Origin: Rhizopus arrhizus
Taxonomy: Eukaryota > Mucoromycota > Mucoromycetes > Mucorales > Rhizopodaceae
NCBI GenBank assembly: GCA_024220505.1
Contig: JAKZZE010000001.1
Span: 2,046,001-2,110,000, forward strand
DNA length: 64,000 bases
Reading direction: 5' to 3'
The notes under the pieces: generated by a model
Told to the model about the DNA's origin: nothing
The model's input: only the letters and a program-made list of their open reading frames with translations
Databases searched by the model: none
Shown: positions 45,414 through 56,942 of the stretch, piece after piece
How the letters are laid out: every line of letters starts with the position of its first letter
Position numbering within the stretch: position 1 is the first letter of the stretch
Program-made: the position numbers and the translations under genes

Positions 45414-46178
45414 TTAACCAAAAGTGGATACAATATGAGCCAATTGTAATAAATCATTTTCATTTTGATCCTTTTCATCATCTTCATCGTCTTGATTTTC
45501 ATTTTTTTGATCTTTTGAATCATATAACCAAGTTCTTTTTTTTACTTGATTATTTTGTGGTTGATGTGGATGAAGTAAAGTGAAAGGTAAATGAGATATT
45601 TGTGATGGCCAAGTTAAAGGACGATGTTGATAGAATAAGTTGATTGTTTCTGTACTTGTTGAAGAAGAAGAAGAAGAAAGTGTGGGACTCATTGTGTTTG
45701 ATGATGTTGTTAGAGTACGAAGGGATTGATGATAATTTGATAAATGTTGATCGATTGTGAGTGGTGGTTGAATTTGTACTGAATCTGAACGAATCCTTTG
45801 ATGAGCATGTAAACGAGGTTTGGGTCTTGTTTCTTCTGTTGTTTGCTTTTTTTGTGATCGACGTGATTTGGGTGACATATGAGTTCGATAGTGTTGCATC
45901 ATATTATCTTGACGTGAAAACCTAGATTGACAACCAGGAAATAAACAAGGAAAGTTCTTTTCTCCTGTGTGAATTCGATTATGTCTAGCTAAATGACCAC
46001 TACAGCAATAATATAAGTTTTAATTCATGATTCAATCAATAACAAACCTTGTAGTAAAACTCTTGTTACAACCAGGTTCACAACAACGATATTTTCTTTT
46101 TGAATCTTCTTCTGCATGATTTAATAAACTCACATGTCTACCAGACGCATTCTTGACTGATAATAACCCTTCATTCAT
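45414..46178 (-). CDS. NRG1: C2H2 zinc-finger transcription factor, Nrg1-like
   Basis: Two exons (46048-46178 and 45414-45999; intron 48 nt, GTTTGT..GTAG) encode about 238 residues. Two adjacent fingers are seen, CCEPGCNKSFTTSGHLARH..H and CLFPGCQSRFSRQDNMMQH..H, linked by TGEKNFP. The phrases TTSGHLARHNRIHTGE and RFSRQDN..QHYRTH are those of the Nrg1 glucose/filamentation repressors and close relatives. DNA binding to an AGGGG-type (STRE-like) site is expected from the family. A Ser/Thr/Gln-rich middle and an acidic end (NQDDEDDEKDQNEND) follow. Unlike budding-yeast Nrg1, the fingers are near the N-terminus. A poly(A) tract of about 28 bp lies in the promoter. The symbol is tentative. Confidence 0.78.
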
Positions 46179-46629
46179 TTTGAGTGTGAAAAGAAGAAGG
46201 AAAGAAAAAAAAAAAAAAAAAAAAAAAAAAAGTGTTCATGTGTTTTCCCTTTTTTTTCCTGTTTTTTATATTTATTTTTTTTCTCAGCTTCTTTCCGCGG
46301 AAAGGATGTCAAGAGACCCGTTTTTTTTTGATTTTAGGGTGCAAATAGAATAAGAAATGTAATTTAAAATAAAAAGGAATAGAAATAACAAAAGCCAAGA
46401 TGATAAGTTAAGAACCTCCTTTTCTTTTATGTGGATTACACAAAGTTATCTGTCTTGTAGTTTGTTTAATTGAATACAATCTATTCTTTAATAAAAACCC
46501 TGTTTTACTTTTTAATGAGCGACAATTCAAGTGTAGAAAAGATAAAATTCAATTTGATTGGCTCACTCATCTCCTTTTTATTCAATGTCCGTTCATTTCA
46601 TTTATTGACAACAAATGAATTTAAATAAT
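46179..46629. other. Intergenic region
   Basis: Promoter side of the zinc-finger gene, with a poly(A) tract at 46204-46231 and a T-run near 46321. No gene is seen. Confidence 0.45.
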
Positions 46630-47058
46630 CTAAAAGATAAAAGAGTACAAAGTCTTCAAGTCTTTATTATCAATCCAACATTGATATTGAATTAATTTTA
46701 TAAAGTCACACTCAATTTGATTCATTTCTTCTATTGATATCTCACACAACCATCGATTAATCAAAGGAAGGTGGATCCAAGTTGAATCCCAAAGAAATTA
46801 GGAAGCAATCAAGATTGAACCAAGAAAGAGTCGATGTGGTATATCATCACTTCCAATAGCTCGCTTTGTTAGACGTGATTTAGCACGATATAAATAGATG
46901 AGTGCAACCAAAAGGGTTCGACAGTGATGACTGACTTTATGAGTAAAAAAAAAAATGAGTTCGGGTAAAGATCGATAGGTGATTTGACGTTTGGGTATTA
47001 AATCACACAAGGTCATTGCTTTAAAACCTGATAGAATCATAAGCCTCTTGTTTATCAT
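46630..47058 (-). pseudogene. Cyclin (Pho80/Pcl-like) with an in-frame stop
   Basis: The frame from 47058 reads TYRSLPELIFFFTHKVSHHC, LLVALIYLYRAKSRLTKRAI and IPHRLFLGSILIAS, then TAA, then continues FLWDSTWIHLPLINRWLCEI and EMNQIECDFIKLIQYQCWID to a stop at 46630. This is one continuous cyclin box of the fungal PCL/PHO80 type, where the family reads ..LIASKFL-(N/W)-D.. across the interrupted point. A single base change (AAA to TAA at the conserved Lys) accounts for the stop. No intron fits there. These cyclins partner Pho85-type kinases in phosphate and nutrient signalling. It is either a recent pseudogene, a truncated half-cyclin, or a sequence error. Confidence 0.65.
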
Positions 47059-47478
47059 TTAATCTTATTTGCCAATTAAAACGGATAGAATTAATTTCTT
47101 TAATAAGCCTTCATCTTTTACTTTATTAGAAGTGACAAGAAAGTTAAAAGAAGGAGGTTGATGAATCATGAAAAGAAAAAGGAAAAATAATATAAACTTG
47201 ATTTGACAAATTTAACATACATTGTATTCATTCAATCTAATCCTTGGCCAGTGCTAAAAATTATAGTCTATTTGTTTTTTATATAAAACCAATTATCCAA
47301 TCAACACTTGCTTTGTTTTATTACTTTTCAGCAAGAAAAAATGATTGAGCATTTCTTGCAAAAGAAAAAGACTTTATTAACAATGACAAAAAGAAGAGAA
47401 ACACAATTAAAAAGTTGATATATACACACAGTGAGAGAGTGAGACTTGATTTCTAAATGTGCTTTGTCCTATAAAATG

Positions 47479-47515
<37 letters not shown>

Positions 47516-47623
47516 ATGAGAATCACAGCTTGATCTTATAGCATGAATTCATTGGCTGAACTGTTTTACGTAATAAGCTTGCATTAAAGATTGCTTGCAT
47601 TTTGTGTGACAAGAGATGTAAGG

Positions 47624-47657
<34 letters not shown>

Positions 47658-47698
47658 AAGACCGGAGACTCGGAGACATACTTTGCTTTCTTTTCTTA

Positions 47699-49165
47699 AT
47701 GAATTCTCAAATACAAGACTCTGTTATAAAAACTATTCAAAGTTTAGATCAAGAACTTCGAGATATTAGCCTTAAAGTAAAAGAAAATAAAAAATAAAAA
47801 TAAAAAAAAACAAATATAAATGAAAGGGGACTGATGATTGCTGAGACAGATTCATGACGATCCTGAACTAGGCAATCACGAATACCATGCTTATGAACTC
47901 TTGACTGGATATCTTGAAAAGAAGGGATTTAAAGTAACACGTCAAGCAGCTGGTTTAGAGACTGGCTTTATAGCAGAATTCTCTAATGATACTTTTGCAA
48001 GACGTGTTGGTTTTTGTTGTGAATATGATGCTTTGCCTGGGTAACTTTTCTTCTTCTTTTTTTCTATTCTGATACAACTGACAACGAGTAGTATAGGACA
48101 TGGCTGTGGACATAACTTGATCACCATCCAAGGCTTAGCTTGTGCACTGACTACCAAGGCCTTGATGGAACAAAACTTGGTTCAAGGCACTGTTGTCTTG
48201 TTTGGTACACCTGCTGAAGAATCGACCAGTGGAAAGATTGATTTTGTAAAGAAAAACATTCTTCAATCCAAAGTGGACTGTGCCATGATGCTCGTAAGTG
48301 ATAAGAGAAGCAAAAGGAAGGAAGGAAGGAAGGAAGAGAAAGAGATTGAATATGATTTTGAATAGCATCCTTTTGCAAGAGATGGTTTGTATGTTAGGAT
48401 GCTTGCTCTTGATTCACTTGATGTAGAGTTCTTTGGAAAGGCAAGCCATGCAGGTATGGCACCTTGGAATGGTGTGAATGCTTTAGATGCTTTGATGCAA
48501 GGATTTGATAACATTGGTATGTTGAGACAGCAAACCTTGTCTAGTAACAGGTAAATGGAATAACCCCCTTTTTCAAGAGAAAGAAAAGAGTGAATGAACG
48601 AAAACGCTTGTATTTTTTATATAGAATTCACGGTATTATCAAAAAAGGAGGTGAATCAGCCAATGTGATTCCTGCCTATGCTTCTGCTCATTTCTATGCT
48701 CGATCGGTAACCAAGGCTCAACTGGAGGAATTGAAGGTCAAGATTGAAAACTGTTTCAAGGCTGCTGCTTTAGCTACTGGATGTGATATCAAACTTACCT
48801 GGGGTCCTAAGGGTCCAGTAGAGGATGTGTTTATGAATGATGCCTTGACTGGTCGTTACAAGTATTATATGGAACAAGAAGGAGTGAGATTCAAGCCACG
48901 CGAAGAGGAAGAAAATGAGATGGGTGCTAGTACAGACATGGGTAACTTTAGTTATGCTGTACCCTCTATCCATCCTGCCTTTGGTCTTTATGTTCAAGCA
49001 GAGAATCATACCAAGGAATTTACAAAGGCTGCTAGAACCATCGAAGCACACAACTATACCCTTCGTGCTTCCAAATGTTTAGCTTTAACAGCAGCTGAGG
49101 TCTTGCTGGATGATACACTTTATGAAAGAATAGTGCAAGATTTTAAAAAAGGAAAGCCTCAATAG
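47699..49165 (+). CDS. M20 family metallopeptidase/amidohydrolase (PM20D2-like), left copy
   Basis: Exons 47699-47776, 47850-48040, 48092-48293, 48366-48550 and 48625-49165 join in frame to 398 residues. Motifs: EYDALPGIGHGCGHN, holding the bridging Asp and zinc-ligand His; GTPAEE with the catalytic and metal Glu; ALDSLDVEFFGKASHAG, the start of the dimerisation domain; and HTKEFTKAAR near the end. This fits the AbgB/PM20D2 branch of M20D, which hydrolyses N-acyl or dipeptide amide bonds. No signal peptide is seen, so it should be cytosolic. It is almost identical to the copy at 60587. Two poly(A) tracts of about 32 bp (47479-47510, 47624-47655) sit in the promoter. Confidence 0.88.
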
Positions 49166-49409
49166 ATTATAATTTCAAAATGGGTGGGAAAGGGAAATAG
49201 AATAAATTGTCTTGATCGAGCTTTAAACTAAAAAAAGAAGCAATTCATGTGCAGATTGAAAAAAAAGATCTGATAAAGCAATTTTTTTTTAGCTTCATTC
49301 TATCAGATTTTTTTTTTTTTCATTATTGCTTTATTTTATCAGATCCTTCTTTTTTTTTTTTTATTGTTATTATTATTTTTAGCTTTATTTTATCAGATCC
49401 TTTTCTTAT

Positions 49410-49664
49410 TCATTTGAGCATGTACTCACAATAGAAAAAGGTAAAGGCAGCTATCAATAACTGACAGTCCACACGATCTGTAATGCCACCATGTCCAGGT
49501 ATGAACTGTCCAAAATCTTTCACGCCACCTGCTCTTTTGATAGCACTTGCCAAGAACCCACCAAAGGGAGCGGTAGTAGATGCATAGATTGATAAGATCA
49601 TTCCGTGCAGCTCAAGATTGGGTTGCTGACTTTTATCCAGTGGCTTCAACCAAGCACACGACTA
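49410..49664 (-). pseudogene. Detached last exon of the CDS1-like gene
   Basis: It encodes KPLDKSQQPNLELHGMILS and the CDP-diacylglycerol synthase signature (SAIKRAGGVKDFG, then PGHGGITDRVD), identical to 60090-60341 except for two residues (V for M, I for M). The preceding intron is present to 49723 but exons 1-3 are absent, so this is a duplication by-product without a promoter. It lies tail-to-tail with the M20 copy. Confidence 0.85.
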
Positions 49665-49723
49665 CTCAGCATTTTTTTTTTAATGAAATAATACAACTAT
49701 GTCTTGTTCAATATTACCCAATA

Positions 49724-50735
49724 GCTTAAGTAAATCCTACTTTTATTATCCTATTCGCTCTGTTTGCCGATGCTGGTCTTGTGGATCTGATTTCCGCGTC
49801 TTTCGCAATCTCCCTCTCATAACTTCAAGTTCCTTCTGATTGCCAATTTACCATCCAATATAACATATAATCTTTCCCTGGTTTGGAATGTGGTATTAAT
49901 CCTGATGTTTATACTTCAAATGCCTTCATCCACTACTTTTTCTTTGGTTATTATTACTATATAACTTTGATGATCTCTGACGGTGATACTGTGGTGTTGA
50001 CTCTCAATTTGGTAAATGGTACATGTACCTTCTATCTGAACATCACTAGGCTCAAGTACTATTTGCAAAATCATTGCTTCCTACTTCAACTAAAGGCTCC
50101 TCGCTATACAACAAGCGTACCCTTTTTTTTTTGCAGGTCTTTTCCTAGATGAGCGTTCAATAAGTATACAAATATATATGTATTGCGTTAACTACAAAGC
50201 GTATTAATCTTTTCAATATTGCCTCTGCAACCAAAGACAGCCATAAAAGCTTTCTTTACTGACAAAAACATGATAAAAAGATTATTCCAAGACTCAAAAA
50301 AAAAAAGAGTATAACAATACTGAGTGGAATATTGATGACACAATATGATCAAAGTAAAAATAATAATAATAAAAAGAAGAGAAAAAGAAAAGAAAAAGAA
50401 AAGAAAAGCATTCAAATGATTAGAATATGAGATCATAAAGACTAGCAGCCAAAGTTGTATCAGGTTGATGGGCTTTTCGCTCTGTGAGAATATTTATTGT
50501 CAGCCATTATGCCAGTAATTGTAGAGTGCTTAAGAAGCTATGAAAAAAGAAGCTTTTAGCGACAAAATCTTAAAAAAGAAAACTTAAAAAAATAATCATA
50601 GGTCTATTTTCATACAATCATTTTTGGCTATCATCCATCATCACAATGAGACTCAAGCAACCCTCCCTTGATGATTTATTTAAGCATATTTAAAATGGGA
50701 TATTTATTAAATGATGAGAATGATATAAAAAAAGA
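49724..50735. other. Intergenic region right of the left duplication arm
   Basis: 49735-50150 has a mixed coding-like look (CRCWSCGSDFRVFRNLPL, ISDGDTVVLTLNLVNGTC) with stops and may be a degraded retrotransposon. The rest is AT-rich 3' flank of the reductase gene. Confidence 0.35.
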
Positions 50736-53700
50736 TTATTTAGATGGATCATAAAATCCAATAGATTTCCAATGATCCAAATACTTTGAAAACAATTTAG
50801 AGTCTATTATGGGTGCCTTCTGAAGCACAGGTGCCACTTGAACAGTCTTTGTTGTTTGCCAGCGTGGCATGCTCATACCCGTCTTAAATGTACTTTCAAA
50901 ATGAGCCATCAAAGTATAGGCTGGGTTGGTATCATCCTTGGACAGCGCCTCGACCCATTCGACCGGATCAACCGTATCAAATTGCATGCCGCAAGATCGC
51001 ATCGCCTCCAGTAAGTCTGACCAGGATTCAGTAGCAGGATTGACAATGTGATAGACGCTTTCCTCTTGTTGAGGATGAAGCATGATGTTCACAATAGCAG
51101 AAGCAGCATAGTCTACAGGAATCCAATCAACATCACTCTCAAGCCTAGGCATCTTGTGTAATAAGGAGCCACCTGCTACGAGCACAAGTGGAAACTGTTC
51201 TGAGGTATTCCAGACACCGTTGACAGAGTCACCACATACTTGTCCGACACGCTCAATCGAGCAAGGCATGTGCTTTTCTTGAGCGAGGTAGGTCAATAGA
51301 GATTCACAGACAAATTTAGATTGAGCATAGCCCATCGGTATCGCAGCACGAGCATCCATCGGTAAAGCCTTTTCTTCCACCTGGGGACCCAAACCAGCAC
51401 TGGCACTGACACTGGAAATAAAGTGAAGTTGCATCGGGTTGACTTCACGATAGGCGAATCGGATGAGGTTGTAAAAAGGAGCAATACAGGCTTTGTCATA
51501 GTGACCGATAGACATGTTGAAATCCAAAAGCCACGCACAATGCTGAACGATAGTGACTTCCTTCTTGAGTTGATCGTAAACTTCTTTCGTCAGACCCAAA
51601 TAAGGCTCAGCCAATCGCATCGGCAAGACCTCCAAACGGTCGGTCGATAACAAGGTGGGATCGAGATGGCGTGATACAAAGGACTGAACCAGTCTCTGGC
51701 GCAAGTCAGTGCCACGTACCAAACAATACACCTTTTTCACTCGTCTGTCTTTGAGCAAATCTCGCAGCATGAAGGAACCTAAGGATCCGGTCGCACCCGT
51801 CAGCAAAATCACCTTTTCTCTTTCTTCTCCACTGTCTTTGGCCACAGGAAATTCGCTTCTAGCACGTTCAATATAGGACTGAGCCAGCAGTTCTGTTTGC
51901 CCATAGCCAAGCGAGTCCCCTTTCTTTTTCAAACCGCCCACGAGGGCTTCGCGCATAGAGGAAATTGTAGGGTGTTGAAATAGAAAGTTTTGAGGTATAT
52001 CGCCTCCTAATCGGCTTGCTACCATATTACGAAGCTGAATCGCCGTCAAGGAATTGAGACCCAACTCAAAGACAGAGAGAGAAGGGTCGATAGAGGATTC
52101 GGGTAGATGTAAGACCTCGGCAAGGCTCTTGATCAGGAAAGGCTCGATCTCTGCAGGTGATAGAGTCGTATATGCTTTCGTACGGGGTCCATCAAGGAAG
52201 GCCTTGTACAAGTCCTCAATTACATCTTGGTAAGCGGACTCGACCAGCTTGCGCTTGACAGTACCCTTGTCAGTTGAAGGTAAAGATTTGTTGAATGGTA
52301 AGATCTTGATCATCTCGGGCAAGATTGTGCTGTGACTAGGGCATTCCTTATTGGCCTCATTCACTGCTTCTTGAACAATAGCAGTCATTTCTTGCGGACC
52401 GTAACTTACTACCTCCTCCATATTGAGCTCGATCAAGGCTGCGGTACACTGACGACCTTGGCCAACCACAGCGACCTGTTTGACGATAGGACATGAACGA
52501 ATTGTGTTCTCCATTGGAACCGGGTTTGTCTTTTCGCCATTCTCCATGATCAAAGTATCATCCAATCGACCCACATAATTATAGTGACCAGGGAAATCAG
52601 GATCCTCCCTAAAGATGTCGCTGGTGTCATAGCCACCATCAGGGCGGTTTGAAACACCCAGTGCAAAATTAGGATTACCAGCACGGATATAGAGGTGCTT
52701 TAAGCCATCTCCAATGTCTTCCAGTACACAAAAAAACTTTCCTTCTTCATCCCGCACCACTGGACGAAGAGCATACCAGTTCTTACCACTCGGATCCATA
52801 TCGGGCATCATCAGCATACCTCCCTCGGTCGATCCGTACCCATTACGAATGTTGATTTGATGCTTGTGAAACCATTCGCCTGATTCATGCTTCATTGAAG
52901 CGCCACCAAAAACAATATATTTCAATCGACGTACAGCCGAGAAATCGTTTCGCTCCTTCAAGAAAGGAATCATTTGCTCCAGAATGATAGGAGCAGCTGA
53001 CATGACTGTCACTTTGTTCTGTCTGAGAGCAAAGTCAATCTCTGCTTGAGAGGGCGGAAGCTTTTCTAAAAAGACCAGACTTGCACCTTGTAAAGTCACT
53101 GTGGCTAATGAAGAAAATCCAAACATGTGAAATCTATTGAGTGGATGAGTGATGACGAAAAATAAACGTCTCTTTTTTTTTTAGCGATAAACTTACAGCG
53201 GCGCACATGGAAGAGCCACATCATCTTTATTCAGCAAATCCAAATTGGGCTTTTGTGTTTTGTAATATTCAAAAAAGATACTAGAGTTGATGATGTATTT
53301 GTTACTGAGATAGATAGGTTTAGGGAAATTGGTAGTTCCTGAACTATAGTACGTGTGAATCAACCTGTGTTTTCCCTCTCTTTGTATCTATATTACCTGT
53401 GAATGATCAATACGGGTTCATTGATATCTTCTGTTGTGAAATTCATATTGAGAATTTCTTCAGATTGAGGATGAAGAGGCTGTTTCTTTCTGTCTTCAAT
53501 ATCAAAGGGATCCAACATCACCAACTTGACGCCATCACACTGAGCAGTAGACTCTTGAGCAAGAGAATCAAACTTGGTAGAAGCAAAGAACAATTTTGAT
53601 TTCGTCTTTTCTAACAGATTGACAATAGCCGGTTCCGAATTACGAGGAGATATCATGAGAACCGTGAGACGTAATTTCATCAATGCCAAGACAGTGAGCA

Positions 53701-53953
53701 GGAAATCGACGCCGTTAACACCCAAAAAGGAAACCACTTGAGTATTGTTTTTCAAGGCAGCCCACTCACAAGCCAAGTTGGTAGACATGCGATCGATCTC
53801 AGCATAGGTTAAAGTCTTGTAAGTACCTTGAGAGTAATAACGAACATAGACTCTATCAGCATGACGCTTGCATTGTATTTTTACAAAATTCACGAATGAT
53901 TTGTAATAGCGAGGGAATGACTCGTCTGTGTAATTGGTTGTTAGAGTGGGCAT
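50736..53953 (-). CDS. NRPS-like carboxylic acid reductase (adenylation - carrier - thioester reductase)
   Basis: Three exons (53397-53953, 53197-53343, 50736-53133) join in frame to 1033 residues. Residues about 1-560 are an AMP-forming adenylation domain: the core HSSGTTNFPKPIYLS spans the first junction, then PLFHMFGF, FGGASM, NGYGSTEGG, YDTSDIF and VGRLDDTLIMENGEKTNP. About 600-680 is a phosphopantetheine carrier with FELGLNSLTAIQLRN, where Ser is the attachment site and Asn replaces the usual Asp. About 710-1033 is a Rossmann reductase: LLTGATGSLGSFMLRDLL, KVYCLVRG, and YAQSKFVCESLL with catalytic Tyr and Lys. Such A-T-R enzymes activate a carboxylic acid and release it as aldehyde. It lacks the long N-terminus of Lys2, so it is not the lysine enzyme. 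The substrate is unknown. Confidence 0.88.
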
Positions 53954-56730
53954 AACGACTTGATAAAGAAGAGAGAAAGAAAGAATCAGGTTCTTATTTA
54001 TTCTTTTGAATTGTTTAAATGATTGCTATCATAAATAGGTCGGGAAATGGATTTCACCTTCAGAATAACCTGTGTGTAAAATTTACCAAAATGTTGCTCC
54101 AACTTTAAAATTTACACAGGGTTTTGCTTAATATAACAGAATAGTGTTGCACCAAAGTATCGGCTCATCTGTGAACAAAATTGAAAGGTATTCGCTACTA
54201 CTTAGCCCCACTAACATTCACTATAGAAAGTATACTCTGATCCTTTAAAATTCAATTAAAAAACAGCAATTTTGTTATATAAAATATACTGCAAATGATC
54301 TGAGAATGAGTACAAGTAGGACGATTATTTTTTGTTTTTAGAAAAAAATTCTTGAATGATAGAATTTTCTTCTTCAAGAGACGTATGATTTTTCTTTCAT
54401 AATCAAATGAATACAAGTGCAAAGAGTCAAGTGTCACACACTGAAAACGAATTACCAGTAGACCTCATATGAATGCTTTCCTTTAATAAACTTACTCTTT
54501 TCTATATCATCAATGTCTCCCAATAAAATTGATTCTAATATTGAATCAATTTTGAGTAAAAAAAAAAAAAAAAAAAAAAAAAAAGTATTGGTTTCATCCA
54601 AACGAGCCTACAAAGTAGAACATTGCTGTTCTTCTAACTTTGGAAAAGGCAATGAGATTTATGCAATAAAGAATTTGATCTCTGTCATGTCGTTCATGAT
54701 TATCATTCATTTAGATTTGACGACTGGCTTTGATTCATCCACCATAAAAAAAAAGGAGCAAAGGTTTCTTTTATTACTTGCGATCCTCACATGTTGTTAA
54801 ATATAAAAAACAGTACAGGTAAGTTACTTTGATTTTCTTGCTAAATTCTTTTGAAAAATCCTTGTTCAAATTGAAATCAAACATAAACACTACAATTTAT
54901 AATGTTGTTGTACATATTAGTATTAAGTTTATTCAAAAACCTTCTCAAACCTTTTATAATTGAAATTCAAAGATTTCACAAAAATAGTAGCATTGGAGAA
55001 ACAAACATGAAAGTTGGGGTGAACTCACATTTTTGGTTCTGAAGGTGGTTTTAATCAACTTGCTACCACCCATCTTGAATTAACAGGCAGTCAAAAAATA
55101 ATAATAATAATGTGCACCTTAAAAGCATGCAGAAGAATAGAAAAATCCTTTATGAATCATTACTAGAAATAAAGCACGGCCTGGAGAGCTTTAAGAACAT
55201 CTTTTAAAATTTGATTTCTTGACAAAAAATGATAATCATTCAAAGATTAACGATGGTTTTCTTAAGATTTTTATTGGTCCTATTGAATGGTATCAGTAAA
55301 TATTTTGCTGCTGTATATCGAAAAAGCCATCTATGCACTGGACAAACCTGAGCAGATCCCTATCATTCGTGGTGGGACCAGGGAAATTAAGAATAAATAG
55401 ATGCATGTTCTCTCTGGCGGAGATAAACGAAATAAAGTGAATAGTAATTGTTATTCAGTTGTGCTTTATCTGTCTACGCCAAGTATTGACCTACTTTGAA
55501 TATTATCCTCAGCATTTTGAAGTAGCCATGCTATCGAATTGTTAACATCTCTTCTAGTAATTAGATCAGTTGATGAATAATAAAATGAGACAACGCCTTT
55601 CTCTACTAAAGTTCTTTTCTTCAATCTGTTGACCATTGATTATAACAATCTTTTTTTTTTTTTTTTTTTTTTTTGCAATATTCAACAACCCTGTTTCCTT
55701 CTACTTTTATGGTTTTAATTTACTTTAGTAACAAGCCAAAATATGAAAGATGCTCTTTGGGATCATGTCTTTAATAAAATTAATACAAGTGAGTTCTGCA
55801 TAATATTATCAACCATGTATTCTCAATAAATTTTTCCTTTTATTACAAATAAATTGCAATAAGAAATAACAAGTACTGAATACATAGCTGTCTGTATTAT
55901 ATACTCATTAAGGTTATTTTCTAGTGTTAGCTATAGAATGAATTATATTATTGAATTTGAATCCACTTTGGTTCCTGGATAATTCCATTTCCTATATAAA
56001 GGCATAGTTTGATTAAATGGGCTCTCTCTCTCTCTCTCTCTCGTCTTAAAACCTAATAAAGAGGTTACATAGAGACTCGTTCACTTGGTTTTCAAGTATT
56101 ATTTCCTTTTTATTTCCCAAATTTATCATCTGTAAATATATTGCTAGTCTTCATTTATTTACTGCTACACAGAGTTCAAATTTATGAGAGAGTAAAGCAA
56201 CAGCAGCTGAGGACACGAGTAGTGTAGCTAACTGAGCGGCAAAGTAAGAAAGGCACGACTGATTGGCTTTATAAAAGCTTGTTTATGATTGTATGAACTT
56301 GGACGCGACACTAAAACTTAAGAAAAGGCACATAAAGTATTTCTCTTCAGTCTATTTCAATTAATCAATCTTGTATTTTACAAACCGAAATGAGAATGAT
56401 AAGGTCAGCAAAATCCTTTACAAGCTCCTCTTTAGCTTGTTTCAAGGTGATAGACAAGTTCTCACCGAAAAGCTGAGAATGTTCAAGAAACAATTTTTTA
56501 AAAGGAAGAGGAGGGGAGATACTTTTGTGTTTTGTGAATATATTTATCAGGAATCACTACTGCTATTGTAATAGCCAAATAGCCTCTTTTTAAGCTGAAC
56601 TCTTTAGTAGCGTGCATCTTTCTGTAGTTTCCTCAGCTGAACTAACATGTTCCTGCATTACACTCGCAGAATTGATTTATATTTCAATCTTTTTTTTTTA
56701 TTTTATTTAAATCTAATGTTTCCATGCTAG
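53954..56730. other. Long AT-rich intergenic region with scattered remnants
   Basis: It holds poly(A/T) tracts at about 54560-54584 and 55651-55674, a dispersed segment at 55964-56021 that matches 37960-38017 inverted, and a CT microsatellite. 55020-55400 has short coding-like phrases (GSEGGFNQLATTHLELTGS, AIYALDKPEQIPIIRGG) broken by stops. No intact gene is visible. Confidence 0.35.
56022..56042. repeat. CT dinucleotide microsatellite
   Basis: About ten uninterrupted CT units directly abut the end of the dispersed segment 55964-56021. Confidence 0.85.
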
Positions 56731-56942
56731 TTTACAGCAATTCCTTGACAGCATTTGATATCTTGACATTTTGAGGTTTTTGAATTGGATCAAATTCAAC
56801 AGATAGTTCAATGTTTCTCACTTCAACAACTTTTCTCTAATAGATAACGTTCTTGAGAATTAAGTTTGATACAATAGAAGGGAGTCTCATATTTCATCTT
56901 GTATTGTCTAGTCTCATGTTCAAATAACAACACTGTACAAAT
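56731..56942 (-). pseudogene. 3' terminal fragment of an unidentified gene
   Basis: After a plausible acceptor (TTGTACAG) the minus strand reads LLFEHETRQYKMKYETPFYC and IKLNSQERYLLEK, then shifts by one base in a run of four A and continues VVEVRNIELSVEFDPIQKPQ and NVKISNAVKELL to TAA. It is strongly protein-like but unrecognised. Upstream exons are not found, so it is probably a truncated relic. Confidence 0.35.

Larger units (their letters stand above)
47300..49723 (+). repeat. Left arm of a ~2.4-kb inverted segmental duplication
   Basis: It matches the reverse complement of 60029-62430 nearly base for base over the M20 gene, its promoter with two poly(A) tracts, and the last intron and exon of the CDS1-like gene. 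Differences are scattered single bases, A-tract lengths and extra GGAA units in the third M20 intron (near 48315). Similarity fades at about 47300-47330 and ends abruptly at 49723. Confidence 0.9.

Noticed and set aside
47591..47797. Poly-Lys N-terminal extension of the M20 protein
   Set aside because: It would translate the promoter poly(A) tract. ATG 47699 gives the family-like start, and the tract length differs between the two copies.
49249..49434. Ser/Phe-rich ORF with repeated FILSD
   Set aside because: It derives from a short tandem AT-rich repeat (TTTTATCAGATCC units) between the two convergent genes. It is likely 3'-flank repeat, not protein.
54513..54800. 95-codon ORF with a poly-Lys run
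   Set aside because: The Lys run comes from a 25-A tract, and the rest has no protein character or splice context.
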